This document shows, in pieces, positions 1 to 7,977 of a stretch of 32,500 nucleotides of DNA; the first letter of the stretch is position 1; each line of letters opens with the position of its first letter. The position numbers and the translations under genes are program-made. This stretch comes from Acidobacteriota bacterium. Lineage in GTDB: Bacteria > Acidobacteriota > Thermoanaerobaculia > UBA5066. The notes beneath the pieces are model-generated. The model did not search any database, was not told where the DNA came from, and saw only the letters and a list, made by a program, of their open reading frames with translations. The stretch is from assembly GCA_016716715.1 (NCBI GenBank), contig JADJVE010000008.1:1-32500 (forward strand). The letters run 5' to 3'.

Positions 1-1
1 C

Positions 2-64
2 GCGACGCTGCTCCTGTCGATCTACCTCCCGATGTTCACGATCCTCTCCAACATCAAGGCCTGA
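2..64 (+). CDS. C-terminal end of a GspF/PilC-family inner-membrane protein (partial)
   Basis: Only the last 20 codons are present, ending LPMFTILSNIKA. A hydrophobic segment followed by a short polar tail is how type II secretion F / PilC platform proteins usually end. The stop lies two bases before the ATG of the GspE/PilB-like ATPase, and this neighbour is the usual partner of a GspF/PilC protein. The identification rests on these few residues and on context, so it is plausible but not proven. Confidence 0.6.
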   Translation, partial: ATLLLSIYLPMFTILSNIKA

Positions 65-66
65 CC

Positions 67-1701
67 ATGAGCACGGCCCGCAACGACTCCGTCGACGCCG
101 CGATCCCGCGCTTCCTCGACGCGGCCTCCGAGGAGACCCGCGCCCGGCAGCTCGCCGAGCGTCTCGGCCTCCCGTACGTCGACCTCTGGACGTTCCGCAT
201 CGACGCGGAGATTTTCCGCTCCATCCCCCTCGAGTGGATGCTCCGGTTCGAGTTCGTGCCCGAGCACCGCGAGAACGGAACGCTGTCCGTCGTGATGGCG
301 GACCCGTCCGACGTCGTGAAGCGCGACGAGCTGGAGGCGCTGCTCAAGGCGCGCCTGAAGGTCAAGGTCGGGTCGCGCGCCGCGCTCCAGGACATCCTCC
401 AGAAGTCCGAGTCGACGCAGCGCGTCCTCGAGGAGGCCACCGAGGAGTTCCGGATGCAGGTGGTCCGCGAGGACGAGGAGGGCCAGGAGGTCCTCTCGAT
501 CGACCGGATCACGGCCGACGCGAGCCCGATCATCAAGCTCGTCGACTCGGTCCTGTTCAACGCGATCCAGCGCCGCGCGTCGGACATCCACATCGAGACG
601 CAGGAGCACGTCGTCGTCATCAAGTACCGCATCGACGGCGTCCTCTACCCGGCGATGGAGCCGATCGACAAGAAGCACCACCAGACGATCATCAGCCGCA
701 TCAAGGTCATGTCCGAGCTCGACATCGCCGAGAAGCGCATCCCGCAGGACGGCCGCTTCAAGGTGCGCGTCAAGGGCCGGACGATCGACTTCCGCGTCTC
801 GATCATGCCGACGGTGCACGGCGAGGACGCGGTCATCCGCATCCTCGACAAGGAGTCCGCGAACGCGGAGTTCAAGAACCTGCGCCTCGACGTCCTCGGG
901 ATGGACCCCGAGACGATGCGCCGCCTCCGCAAGTTCATCCGGGAGCCGTACGGCATGGTCCTCGTGACGGGGCCGACGGGCTCGGGCAAGACGACCACGC
1001 TTTACGCGTGCCTGTCGGAGATCCAGACGGTCGAGGACAAGATCATCACGATCGAGGACCCCGTCGAGTACCAGCTCCGCGGGATCACGCAGATCCCCGT
1101 GAACGAGAAGAAGGGGCTCACGTTCGCGCGCGGCCTGCGCTCGATTCTCCGCCACGACCCGGACAAGGTGATGGTCGGCGAGATCCGCGACGAGGAGACG
1201 GCGCAGATCGCGGTCCAGGCCGCGCTCACGGGCCACCTCGTCTTCACGACCGTCCACGCGAACAACGTCGTCGACGTCCTCGGGCGCTTCCTGAACATGA
1301 AGGTCGAGCTCTACAACTTCGTCTCGGCCCTCAACTGCATCCTGGCGCAGCGCCTCGTCCGCAAGATCTGCCCGCACTGCCGCCAGCCGTTCGTCCCGAC
1401 CCCGCAGCTGCTCGAGGAGTCGGCCCTCACGCCCGAGCGGCTGAAGGGCGTCACGCTCTACGAGGGGCGCGGCTGTATCGAGTGCAACGGGACGGGGTTC
1501 TTCGGCCGGATGGCGATCACGGAGCTGCTCGACCTGTCGGACGAGATCCGCAGCCTCATCCTCGACAAGCGCCCCGCCGCCGAAATCAAGAAGGCCGCGC
1601 AGGCCGAGGGCATGACGTTCCTGCGCGAGAGCGCGATCAAGAAGGTCCTCGCGGGGGAGACGACGCTCCGCGAGATCAACAAGGTGACGTTCGTTGAGTG
1701 A
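67..1701 (+). CDS. gspE: GspE/PulE/PilB-family secretion/pilus assembly ATPase
   Basis: This is the hexameric cytoplasmic ATPase that powers pseudopilus or type IV pilus assembly. The 544-residue length is normal for the family. An N-terminal MshEN-like region (about 1-140) precedes the ATPase core. The Walker A motif GPTGSGKT is at residues 302-309. It is followed by the Asp box (TIEDPVEYQ), a Walker B-type stretch (VMVGEIRDEETA) and the His box (GHLVFTTVHANN). A zinc-binding cysteine pair set, C435/C438 and C470/C473, is intact. The ATG is two bases after the upstream stop. The 3' end overlaps the pilM-like gene by 8 bases, so the cluster is probably cotranscribed. Sequence alone does not separate PilB from GspE; the PilMNOP-like neighbours and the secretin make this a hybrid pil/gsp locus. 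Confidence 0.95.
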   Translation: MSTARNDSVDAAIPRFLDAASEETRARQLAERLGLPYVDLWTFRIDAEIFRSIPLEWMLRFEFVPEHRENGTLSVVMADPSDVVKRDELEALLKARLKVKVGSRAALQDILQKSESTQRVLEEATEEFRMQVVREDEEGQEVLSIDRITADASPIIKLVDSVLFNAIQRRASDIHIETQEHVVVIKYRIDGVLYPAMEPIDKKHHQTIISRIKVMSELDIAEKRIPQDGRFKVRVKGRTIDFRVSIMPTVHGEDAVIRILDKESANAEFKNLRLDVLGMDPETMRRLRKFIREPYGMVLVTGPTGSGKTTTLYACLSEIQTVEDKIITIEDPVEYQLRGITQIPVNEKKGLTFARGLRSILRHDPDKVMVGEIRDEETAQIAVQAALTGHLVFTTVHANNVVDVLGRFLNMKVELYNFVSALNCILAQRLVRKICPHCRQPFVPTPQLLEESALTPERLKGVTLYEGRGCIECNGTGFFGRMAITELLDLSDEIRSLILDKRPAAEIKKAAQAEGMTFLRESAIKKVLAGETTLREINKVTFVE

Positions 1702-2653
1702 CAAGAACCCCTTCTCGCGGTCGTTCTGGCGCTCGCCGCGCCCGCCGCACGCCTTCGTGCTCGGGCGGGACCGGCTCGTCTACGTGGGCCCTCAGGACCC
1801 GGCGAAGAAGGCGGTGCTCGGCGCCGCTCCGGCGCTGCGCGTCGTGGCGCGCGCGCTGCCGGAGGACGCCTTCACGCCGGGGCCGGGCGACGTCCCCGTC
1901 GCCGGGCCGGCCGTGGCGGGCGCTCTCCAGCGCCTCCTCGCGGAGGTCGCCGTGAAGATCCAGGCCGCGTCGCTCGTCGTGCCGGACGGGTTCGTGAAGC
2001 TGCTCGCGGTGGACGTCGAGGACGCCGACCGCAACCACCGCGAGACGGACGAGATGATCGCGTGGAAGTTCGGCCGCGCGTTCGGCGAGCCGGCTCCGCA
2101 GCTGCGCCTCTCGTGGCATCCGGCCGGCCCCGGCGTCAAGGGGACCCGCATCCTCGCCCTCGCGGCGCCCGAATCGGCGGCGGCCTCGTGGGAGGCGCCG
2201 TTCGAGAAGGCCGGAATCCGGATCGGCGCGCTCGAGACCGGCGCGTTCGCCGTCTCCGCGCTCGCGAAGCCCGCGCCCGCCGGCGATTCGTTCCTCGTGT
2301 GGGCGGACGGCGACACGGCGACGGCCGTCTTCTTCGCGGACGGCGCGCTGCGCTTCGCGCGCACCCGCCCCGTTTTCGGCGACGCGGAGGGAGCCCTCCA
2401 CGAGATTCGCCTCTCGGCGGCGTACCTGCGCGCGGGCGACGGCGGGGACGATCTCGCCGCGCCCTGCGCGGCCGGGCCCGAGGGCGCGGCCGTCGTCGAG
2501 GCGCTCGCGGCGTTCCGGAGAACGCGGGGCTTCGACGCTCCGGCGCCGCTGGCGCTTTCCGCTCTCGTCCCGGGCGCGAGCGTGGCGCCGGCCGCGTCCG
2601 CCGCCGACCCGGCGATCCTCATGGGCCTCGGCGCCCTCGCGGGGGACCGCTGA
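1694..2653 (+). CDS. pilM: PilM-like actin-fold assembly protein
   Basis: This 319-residue protein lies between the ATPase and a PilN-like protein, the standard place of PilM, which binds the PilN N-terminus on the cytoplasmic face. The N-terminal region (HAFVLGRDRLVYVG) and the middle segments (TDEMIAWKFGRAF; SFLVWADGDTATAVFFADGALRFARTRP) resemble the beta-rich actin-like fold of PilM/GspL-type proteins, but the sequence is divergent. The C-terminal region is rich in Ala and Gly. The start is a TTG at 1694 that overlaps the end of the ATPase gene by 8 bases; no better start is visible. The assignment depends on synteny as much as on sequence. Confidence 0.7.
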   Translation: MSDKNPFSRSFWRSPRPPHAFVLGRDRLVYVGPQDPAKKAVLGAAPALRVVARALPEDAFTPGPGDVPVAGPAVAGALQRLLAEVAVKIQAASLVVPDGFVKLLAVDVEDADRNHRETDEMIAWKFGRAFGEPAPQLRLSWHPAGPGVKGTRILALAAPESAAASWEAPFEKAGIRIGALETGAFAVSALAKPAPAGDSFLVWADGDTATAVFFADGALRFARTRPVFGDAEGALHEIRLSAAYLRAGDGGDDLAAPCAAGPEGAAVVEALAAFRRTRGFDAPAPLALSALVPGASVAPAASAADPAILMGLGALAGDR

Positions 2654-2654
2654 C

Positions 2655-3308
2655 GTGGCCGGCCGCTTCAACCTCGCCCGCCGCCCGTTCGTCGACACGC
2701 GCCCCGCGAACCTGACGGCGGGGATCCTCGCGGTGCTCGTCCTGGGCGTCTCGTTCGTGGCCGTGAGGACCGTGTTCCGCTACCTCGACGATTCGCGGCG
2801 TACGCGCGAGGCGATCACGCAGCTGAAGACCGAGATCACGCGTCTCGAGGACGAGCGCGCGCGCGCCGAGGCCTCGCTCGCCCGCGTGGACGTCGCCACG
2901 CTCGCCGCCGACGTGGACGAGGCGAACGCAATCGCTCTCCGCCGCGCCTTCTCGTGGACGCGATTCCTGACCCGTCTCGAGCGGACGCTTCCCGCCGACG
3001 TGCGCATCGCCGTCATCTCGCTCCAGAAGGCCGCGGCGACGCCCGGGACCGCCGGAGGGGTCCGCGGCGTCTCGGGCGAATCGATGACCGTCGGCCTCAC
3101 CCTGATCTCGCGCGACCCGAACGGACTGCCCAGGACGATTCGCGCCTTCGACGCGTCGCCGTGGTTCGAGCGGCCGGCGCCTTCGAGCGAGGACCGGGGC
3201 GAGAAGAGCGTGCCGGAGGGCCGCCGCCTGACGATGACCGTCCTCTACCGCGACGTCGAGGGTCGCGTCGCTCCGGCTGCAGGGCCGGCGGAAGGAGCCG
3301 CGCGATGA
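2655..3308 (+). CDS. pilN: PilN-like inner-membrane assembly protein
   Basis: The 217-residue protein begins with the PilN hallmark NLARRPF, the short cytoplasmic peptide that docks into PilM. A single membrane segment (about residues 20-40, GILAVLVLGVSFVAVRTVF) follows. Next is a charged coiled coil (about 45-75) and a periplasmic ferredoxin-like region containing FLTRLERTLPADVRIAVISLQ, which is typical of PilN/GspL C-terminal domains. GTG is the start, one base after the pilM-like stop. The 3' end overlaps the pilO-like ATG (ATGA). Expected partners are PilM in the cytoplasm and PilO in the periplasm. Confidence 0.85.
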   Translation: MAGRFNLARRPFVDTRPANLTAGILAVLVLGVSFVAVRTVFRYLDDSRRTREAITQLKTEITRLEDERARAEASLARVDVATLAADVDEANAIALRRAFSWTRFLTRLERTLPADVRIAVISLQKAAATPGTAGGVRGVSGESMTVGLTLISRDPNGLPRTIRAFDASPWFERPAPSSEDRGEKSVPEGRRLTMTVLYRDVEGRVAPAAGPAEGAAR

Positions 3309-4045
3309 GCGCGCCCCCGGCCTTCGCCGGTTCCGCCGCGGGGGGCCGCGCGCTCACCGTCCTGCGCTCCGGGCTCGACCGCGTGACGCGCCGCGGGTTC
3401 CGCGCGTCCGCGTGGCGGGCCCGCGCGCCGCTGATCGCGGGCCTCGCGCTCGTCCTCGTCGCCGGGGTCGCGGTCCTCGTGACGTACCACGGGTTCTACG
3501 ACGCGCGTGTGCAGGCCCTGGAGGCGACGCGCGCCGAGCTCGCCACGAGGCGCGACGAGGCTGCGGTCGCCGCGGCGAAGGTGAAGGCGACCGAGCAGCG
3601 CCTGAAAAACATCCAGAAGGAGCTCGAGACGTTCAACAAGGACGTCCTCGGGACGCGCAAGGAGCGCCTCGCGGCGCTCATCGAGGACGTCTACGCCCTC
3701 ACGCAGAAGGCGGGACTCGTACCGGGCCAGATTTCGTACGCGTTGAGCGACTCCGCGGGCGCCGCACGCCTCGCCCTGACCTTCTCCGTTCAGGGGCGCT
3801 ACGCCGACGTGAAGAAGCTCCTCTATTCGTTCGAGAACAATCCGCGTTTCCTGCTTCTCGAGAACGTCGCCGTCTCGACGGACGACCGCGAGCCCGACGT
3901 CCTGCGGCTGGGCCTCATGGTCGCCCACTACTTCCGGCCGGACGGCGCCTCGCCCCGGCGTGCGGCCCGGGCGGCTGCCGGGCGCGTGCCCACGGCGCCC
4001 GCTGCGCCCGTCAAGGCCGTGCCGAACGCGGGGGTGCCCGAATGA
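3305..4045 (+). CDS. pilO: PilO-like inner-membrane assembly protein
   Basis: The 246-residue protein has an N-terminal cytoplasmic tail, one membrane segment (about 38-60, LIAGLALVLVAGVAVLVTYHGF) and a coiled coil rich in Ala, Glu and Lys (about 65-115). The periplasmic domain contains LIEDVYALTQKAGLVPGQISY and a beta-rich stretch with YADVKKLLYSFENNPRFLLLENVAVS. Both are typical of PilO/GspM ferredoxin-like folds that heterodimerise with PilN. I chose the ATG at 3305 because it overlaps the pilN stop by 4 bases and places the membrane helix at the usual distance; the open frame extends further upstream only inside pilN. The C-terminal 35 residues are Ala/Pro/Arg-rich and low in complexity. 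Confidence 0.85.
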   Translation: MSAPPAFAGSAAGGRALTVLRSGLDRVTRRGFRASAWRARAPLIAGLALVLVAGVAVLVTYHGFYDARVQALEATRAELATRRDEAAVAAAKVKATEQRLKNIQKELETFNKDVLGTRKERLAALIEDVYALTQKAGLVPGQISYALSDSAGAARLALTFSVQGRYADVKKLLYSFENNPRFLLLENVAVSTDDREPDVLRLGLMVAHYFRPDGASPRRAARAAAGRVPTAPAAPVKAVPNAGVPE

Positions 4046-4632
4046 GCGCGCCCGCGGCCCCGCCGAAGACGAACACCCGGCTCCTCCTCGTTCTCCTGGC
4101 CGTCGCGGCGGGAGCAGCGGCCCTGACGTGGTGGCCGACGAAGCCGGACGAAGCTCCCGCCGGAATCCCCGGCTCCGAGCGCGCGCGCCTCGTGCGCGGG
4201 CCGGCCGACGCGTCGGCCGTGCCGGACCTCGCGCAGATCCCGCCGCGCGGCGCCCGCGCCGGCGAGGTGGACCGCAACGTCTTCCGCTTCTACGACAAGC
4301 CGACGCCGACGCCGACGCCGGTCCCGACACCGCGCCCGACGCCCATCGCGCCGGGCTCGCCGCTCTACGTGGGGCCGATGCCCATTCCGCCGACACCCAC
4401 CCCGACCCCGATCGTTCCCCCGGCCATTCCGTACAAGGTGCTGGGGAAGTTCGGGCCGCGCGAGAACCCGATCGTCGCGCTCGAGGAGGGGGGACGCATC
4501 ATCAACGCCCGCGAGGGCGACGTGGTCGACGGGCGGTTCCGGATCCAGAAGATCAACCGCGAATCCGTCGACATCTCCTTCCCGGGCCTTCCGCCCGAGA
4601 TCACCCGCAGGATCCCCATTCCGCTGCCATGA
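4042..4632 (+). CDS. PilP-like pilus assembly protein with Pro-Thr linker
   Basis: The 196-residue protein has one N-terminal membrane segment (about 13-31, RLLLVLLAVAAGAAALTWW). An extended Pro/Thr linker follows, with PTPTPTPVPTPRPTP and later PPTPTPTPIVPP. The C-terminal beta domain (about 130-190) includes YKVLGKFGPRENPIVALEEGGRIINAREGDVV. This layout matches PilP and GspC, periplasmic proteins that link the inner-membrane PilMNO complex to the secretin. PilP is usually a lipoprotein, but no lipobox is visible here, so the anchor is GspC-like. The ATG overlaps the pilO-like stop (ATGA). The gene ends just before a nine-codon ORF that leads into the secretin gene. Confidence 0.75.
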   Translation: MSAPAAPPKTNTRLLLVLLAVAAGAAALTWWPTKPDEAPAGIPGSERARLVRGPADASAVPDLAQIPPRGARAGEVDRNVFRFYDKPTPTPTPVPTPRPTPIAPGSPLYVGPMPIPPTPTPTPIVPPAIPYKVLGKFGPRENPIVALEEGGRIINAREGDVVDGRFRIQKINRESVDISFPGLPPEITRRIPIPLP

Positions 4633-4658
4633 CGGGCACGCCGAAGGACTTCGCATGA
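4629..4658 (+). other. Nine-codon ORF bridging the pilP-like gene and the secretin gene
   Basis: ATG at 4629 overlaps the stop of the pilP-like gene (ATGA). The reading frame encodes MTGTPKDFA and its TGA overlaps the secretin ATG at 4655, again as ATGA. The purine-rich GAAGGA at 4643-4648 inside this ORF sits 6 bases before the secretin ATG. The arrangement would keep ribosomes moving through the 22-base gap and couple secretin translation to the genes before it. It may also be coincidence, as such a short ORF is statistically weak. Confidence 0.4.
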
Positions 4659-7099
4659 CGACGACACCTCCCGACCGCGACCCCCGCCGCCGCACGCGCT
4701 TCCGCGCGCTTGCGGCGCTCGTCACGTTCGCGATCGCGATCACCGTTTCCGGCTGTGCCGGCTCGCGCGCCCTGCAGCAAGCCCGGCGGGAGGAGGCGCG
4801 CGAGCACTGGGATCTCGCCGTCCTCGCCTGGGAGGAGGCCGTCGCGCTCGAGCCGACGCTGACGGAGCTCCGGGTCGGCCTCTACCGGGCGAAGATGAAG
4901 GCCGCCCAGATCCACTACGAACGCGGACGCATTCACCGCAATTCGGGCCAGCTCGACATGGCCCTCGCCGAGCTCGAGCAGTCGGTCGCGCTCGACGGGA
5001 CGAGCGACGCGGCGCAGGCGGAGCTCAAGAAGACGAAGGCGGACATCGAGACGAGGGCCCGGGAGAACGCCGGGGGCACCCCCGTCGAGAAGGCGAAGGC
5101 CCGGACGCGCGGCGCACGCGGCGCCCCGCCGATGCTCGTGCCGTCGTCGACGAAGCCCATCGACGTCACGTTCCCGCCCGACACGAACATCAAGAAGATC
5201 TACGCGGCTCTCGGCGCCGCCGCCGGCATCAACGTCATCTACGACCCGCAGCTCAAGGACGACCGGTTCTCGCTCGACCTGCGCGGAATGACCTTCCAGA
5301 AGGCGCTCGAGACGACGCTCCGGCAGGCGGGCCACTTCTACAAGGTCATCGACGAGCGCACGATCCTCATCGCGCAGGACACGCAGCAGAACCGCAAGGA
5401 ATACGAGGATCTCGTCATCCGGACGTTCTTCCTGTCGAACGGCGACGTGAAGGACGTTTCGCAGATGGTCCGGTCGATCCTCGACCTGAGGCGCCTCGCG
5501 GTGATCCCGCAGCTGAACGCCGTCGTCATCCGCGACACGGCCGACAAGGTCTCGGTCGCCGAGCGCCTCATCGAGGTGAACGACAAGGCGAAGTCGGAGG
5601 TCGTCGTCGACGTCGAGCTCCTCCAGATCAACACGCAACAGCTCATCGACCTCGGCGCGCGGTACACCCGCACGGTTACGGCAACGGTCGTGCCCGGCGC
5701 GGGCAGCGGCGCGACGACGCCCGCGACGTCCCTCCCGTGGAACGCGATCAAGGCGCTCGGGATCAACGACTTCATGTTCTCGGTCCCGGCCATTACGTTC
5801 AGCTTCATCAAGGACAACACGGACGCCGAGCTGCTCGCCAAGCCGCAGCTGCGCATCGCGGAGGGCGAGAAGGCCCAGCTCGTCATCGGCGACCGCGTCC
5901 CGATTCCCGTCACGACGATCAACACGCAGCAGGCCGTCGGCGGGACGGGCGTCATCCCGATCACGTCGTTCCAGTACCAGGACGTCGGCATCAAGATCGA
6001 CATGGAGCCCCGCGTCCACCACAACAAGGAGGTCTCGCTCAAGCTCACGATCGAAGTTTCGCAGATCAACGGCTACCAGACGGCAGCCGACGGGACCAAA
6101 CAGCCCATCATCGGGACGCGCACGATCACGTCCTCGATCCGGCTCAAGGACGGCGAGACGAACTTCCTCGCAGGCCTCATCCGCAAGGACGTCGCCAAGA
6201 CACGGAACTCGATCCCGTTCCTCGGCGACCTGCCGCTCATCGGCACCCTGTTCTCGGCCGTGAGCACCGACACGAAGCGGACGGACGTCTTCCTGACGTT
6301 GACGCCGCACATCATCCGGTCGCCGCAGATCACCGACGAGGACCTGATCCCGATCTGGGTCGGGACGGAGAACAACGTCTCCTTCTCGGGCCTCAACACG
6401 CGCCTCGAGTCCCCGAACGCGGCGGGCTCGCCGTTCGACGCGCCCGCCCTGGAGACTCCCCGCGTGGCGCCGCGGCCCGTCGGGGGGCCCGCCTCCATGG
6501 CGCCGAACGTCCCGCAGGGCGGGATGCCGAACGACCCGTTCAAACGGCCGGCTGCGGCGCCCACGCCGGCTCCGGCTCCCGGCCCTGGAGGGTCGAAGAC
6601 CAACGCCACGGCCGCGACGGCCGCCGAGGCCTCGAACGCGGCCGTGAGCGCTGCGGCCGCGGCTGCCTCCGACGCGCCCACCGGAGCCGTGCTCTCCCTA
6701 GAGGCCACGTCCGAGCAAGTCGCGCCCGGCGAGGTTGCCGTCGTGAACCTGACGGGCCTCTCGGGCCTCGCGCCGCTCTCGGCGCTCGAGCTCACGGTCG
6801 AATGGGACCCGTCGGTCGCCGAGGTCACGGGCATCGCGCCGGGAGCGTGGCGGAACGCCGAGGATGCCGCGTCGATCCGGTTCGACGCCGACCGCACGGC
6901 CGGCCGCGCGCACCTGCACTTCGCGCGCGCCGGTCAGGGCGGCCTGCCCGACGGCGTCCTCGCGAAGCTCGCGGTCAAGGGGACCGCACCCGGGACGACC
7001 CTCGTCCGCGTGACCGCGGGTGCGGCTGCGACGTCCCGCGGACCCGCGGCGCCTCCGGTCGTCGAGCCCGCCTCGTTCACGGTGAAGGCCGTTCCATGA
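4655..7099 (+). CDS. gspD: Secretin (GspD/PilQ type) lipoprotein with C-terminal cohesin-like domain
   Basis: This protein should form the outer-membrane gated channel. It is 814 residues long. A basic N-region and hydrophobic segment end in a lipobox (VSGC, Cys34), so it is probably lipidated. Residues about 45-135 form TPR-like helices. An STN/N0-like domain follows (about 165-245, DVTFPPDTNIKKIYAALG), then an N1-type ring domain (about 250-315). The secretin core (about 380-555) includes AEGEKAQLVIGDRVPIP and the signature VGIKIDMEPRVH; PFLGDLPLIGTLF lies near 520. A Pro/Ala-rich linker (about 600-670) leads to a beta-rich domain (about 675-814) starting LSLEATSEQVAPGEVAVV. That domain resembles cohesin-type modules. 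The ATG is 6 bases after GAAGGA. The 3' end overlaps the next gene (ATGA). Confidence 0.93.
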   Translation: MTTTPPDRDPRRRTRFRALAALVTFAIAITVSGCAGSRALQQARREEAREHWDLAVLAWEEAVALEPTLTELRVGLYRAKMKAAQIHYERGRIHRNSGQLDMALAELEQSVALDGTSDAAQAELKKTKADIETRARENAGGTPVEKAKARTRGARGAPPMLVPSSTKPIDVTFPPDTNIKKIYAALGAAAGINVIYDPQLKDDRFSLDLRGMTFQKALETTLRQAGHFYKVIDERTILIAQDTQQNRKEYEDLVIRTFFLSNGDVKDVSQMVRSILDLRRLAVIPQLNAVVIRDTADKVSVAERLIEVNDKAKSEVVVDVELLQINTQQLIDLGARYTRTVTATVVPGAGSGATTPATSLPWNAIKALGINDFMFSVPAITFSFIKDNTDAELLAKPQLRIAEGEKAQLVIGDRVPIPVTTINTQQAVGGTGVIPITSFQYQDVGIKIDMEPRVHHNKEVSLKLTIEVSQINGYQTAADGTKQPIIGTRTITSSIRLKDGETNFLAGLIRKDVAKTRNSIPFLGDLPLIGTLFSAVSTDTKRTDVFLTLTPHIIRSPQITDEDLIPIWVGTENNVSFSGLNTRLESPNAAGSPFDAPALETPRVAPRPVGGPASMAPNVPQGGMPNDPFKRPAAAPTPAPAPGPGGSKTNATAATAAEASNAAVSAAAAAASDAPTGAVLSLEATSEQVAPGEVAVVNLTGLSGLAPLSALELTVEWDPSVAEVTGIAPGAWRNAEDAASIRFDADRTAGRAHLHFARAGQGGLPDGVLAKLAVKGTAPGTTLVRVTAGAAATSRGPAAPPVVEPASFTVKAVP

Positions 7100-7563
7100 T
7101 CCTGGCGCCTCGCAGGGGCCGCGGGTACTCGCTCGTCGAGCTCGTGATCGTGTGCGCGTGCATCCTGATCCTCACGGCGATGATCGTGCCGGTGACGCGG
7201 TTCGGCGTCGTGCGCCAGAAGGAGATGGAGCTCCGCGCGGCGCTCCGGAACATCCGGACCGCGATCGACGACTTCAAGCGGATGTCAGACCAGGGCCTGA
7301 TCCCCGTCGAGCTCGACACCGAGGGCTATCCGAAGACGCTCGACAAGCTCGTCGAGGGCGTCGAGCTGGTGGGCCAGGTCAAGAAGAAGAAGCGCTTCCT
7401 GAGGAAGCTCCCGGTCGACCCGATGACGGGAAAGGCCGAATGGGGACTGAGGAGCTATCAGGACGATCCCGACTCGCGCTCGTGGGGGAGGCAGAACGTG
7501 TACGACGTGTACTCGCTCTCGCCGTTCACCGGGCTCGACAAGACGAAGTACAAGGACTGGTGA
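7096..7563 (+). CDS. Type II secretion/type IV pilin-like pseudopilin 1
   Basis: The 155-residue protein has a 10-residue basic leader (MILAPRRGRG) followed by the prepilin motif YSLVELVIV. Cleavage by prepilin peptidase would occur between G10 and Y11, and Glu at +5 is present. A hydrophobic helix of about 20 residues is followed by an amphipathic helix (QKEMELRAALRNIRTAIDDFKR) and a small globular domain with YPKTLDKLVEG and KLPVDPMTG, as in GspG-like major pseudopilins. The C-terminus (LDKTKYKDW) resembles that of the next gene. ATG at 7096 overlaps the secretin stop by 4 bases; the longer upstream open frame is within the secretin gene. Confidence 0.9.
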   Translation: MILAPRRGRGYSLVELVIVCACILILTAMIVPVTRFGVVRQKEMELRAALRNIRTAIDDFKRMSDQGLIPVELDTEGYPKTLDKLVEGVELVGQVKKKKRFLRKLPVDPMTGKAEWGLRSYQDDPDSRSWGRQNVYDVYSLSPFTGLDKTKYKDW

Positions 7564-7565
7564 GC

Positions 7566-7967
7566 ATGAGACACCCGAAGGGCTTCACGCTCGTCGAGCT
7601 GCTCGTCGTCATGGCGATCCTCGGGATCCTCGTGGCGATCGCCGTTCCGCAGCTGCAGCAGGCGCCCATCCGCGCCAAGGAAGCCACGCTGCGCGAGGAC
7701 CTCTTCACGTTCCGGACGTGCCTCGACCAGTTCTACGCGGACAAGGGCCACTACCCGGACACGCTGCAGACGCTCGTCACCGAGAAATACATCCGCAAGA
7801 TCCCGGTCGACCCGTTCACGCGGTCGGCCGACACGTGGCAGGTCGTGATGGAGGAGCCGGACTCGTCGGAGACCGCGTCCCCCGATCAGCAGCCGGGGAT
7901 CGTCGACGTCAAGAGCGGTTCGAAGGAGATCTCGCGGATCGACAAGACGGCCTACAACACGTGGTGA
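7566..7967 (+). CDS. Type II secretion pseudopilin 2 (GspG-like)
   Basis: The 133-residue protein is the most canonical prepilin of the three. A 6-residue leader (MRHPKG) precedes FTLVELLVVMAILGILVAIAVP, with Glu+5 present. The globular part has TFRTCLDQFYADKGHYPDTLQTLV and KIPVDPFT, both familiar from GspG proteins. It ends RIDKTAYNTW, close to the end of pseudopilin 1. The start is an ATG two bases after the preceding stop. GspG usually forms the body of the pseudopilus, so this is the best candidate for the major subunit. The canonical calcium-site loop of proteobacterial GspG is not clearly recognisable. Confidence 0.9.
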   Translation: MRHPKGFTLVELLVVMAILGILVAIAVPQLQQAPIRAKEATLREDLFTFRTCLDQFYADKGHYPDTLQTLVTEKYIRKIPVDPFTRSADTWQVVMEEPDSSETASPDQQPGIVDVKSGSKEISRIDKTAYNTW

Positions 7968-7977
7968 TGGGGGAGCG

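Noticed and set aside
22..1704. Long antisense open frame of 560 codons opposite the ATPase gene
   Set aside because: It is a product of very high GC at third positions. The plus-strand gene has all GspE motifs; the antisense protein is Arg/Asp/Leu-rich with no recognisable domain.
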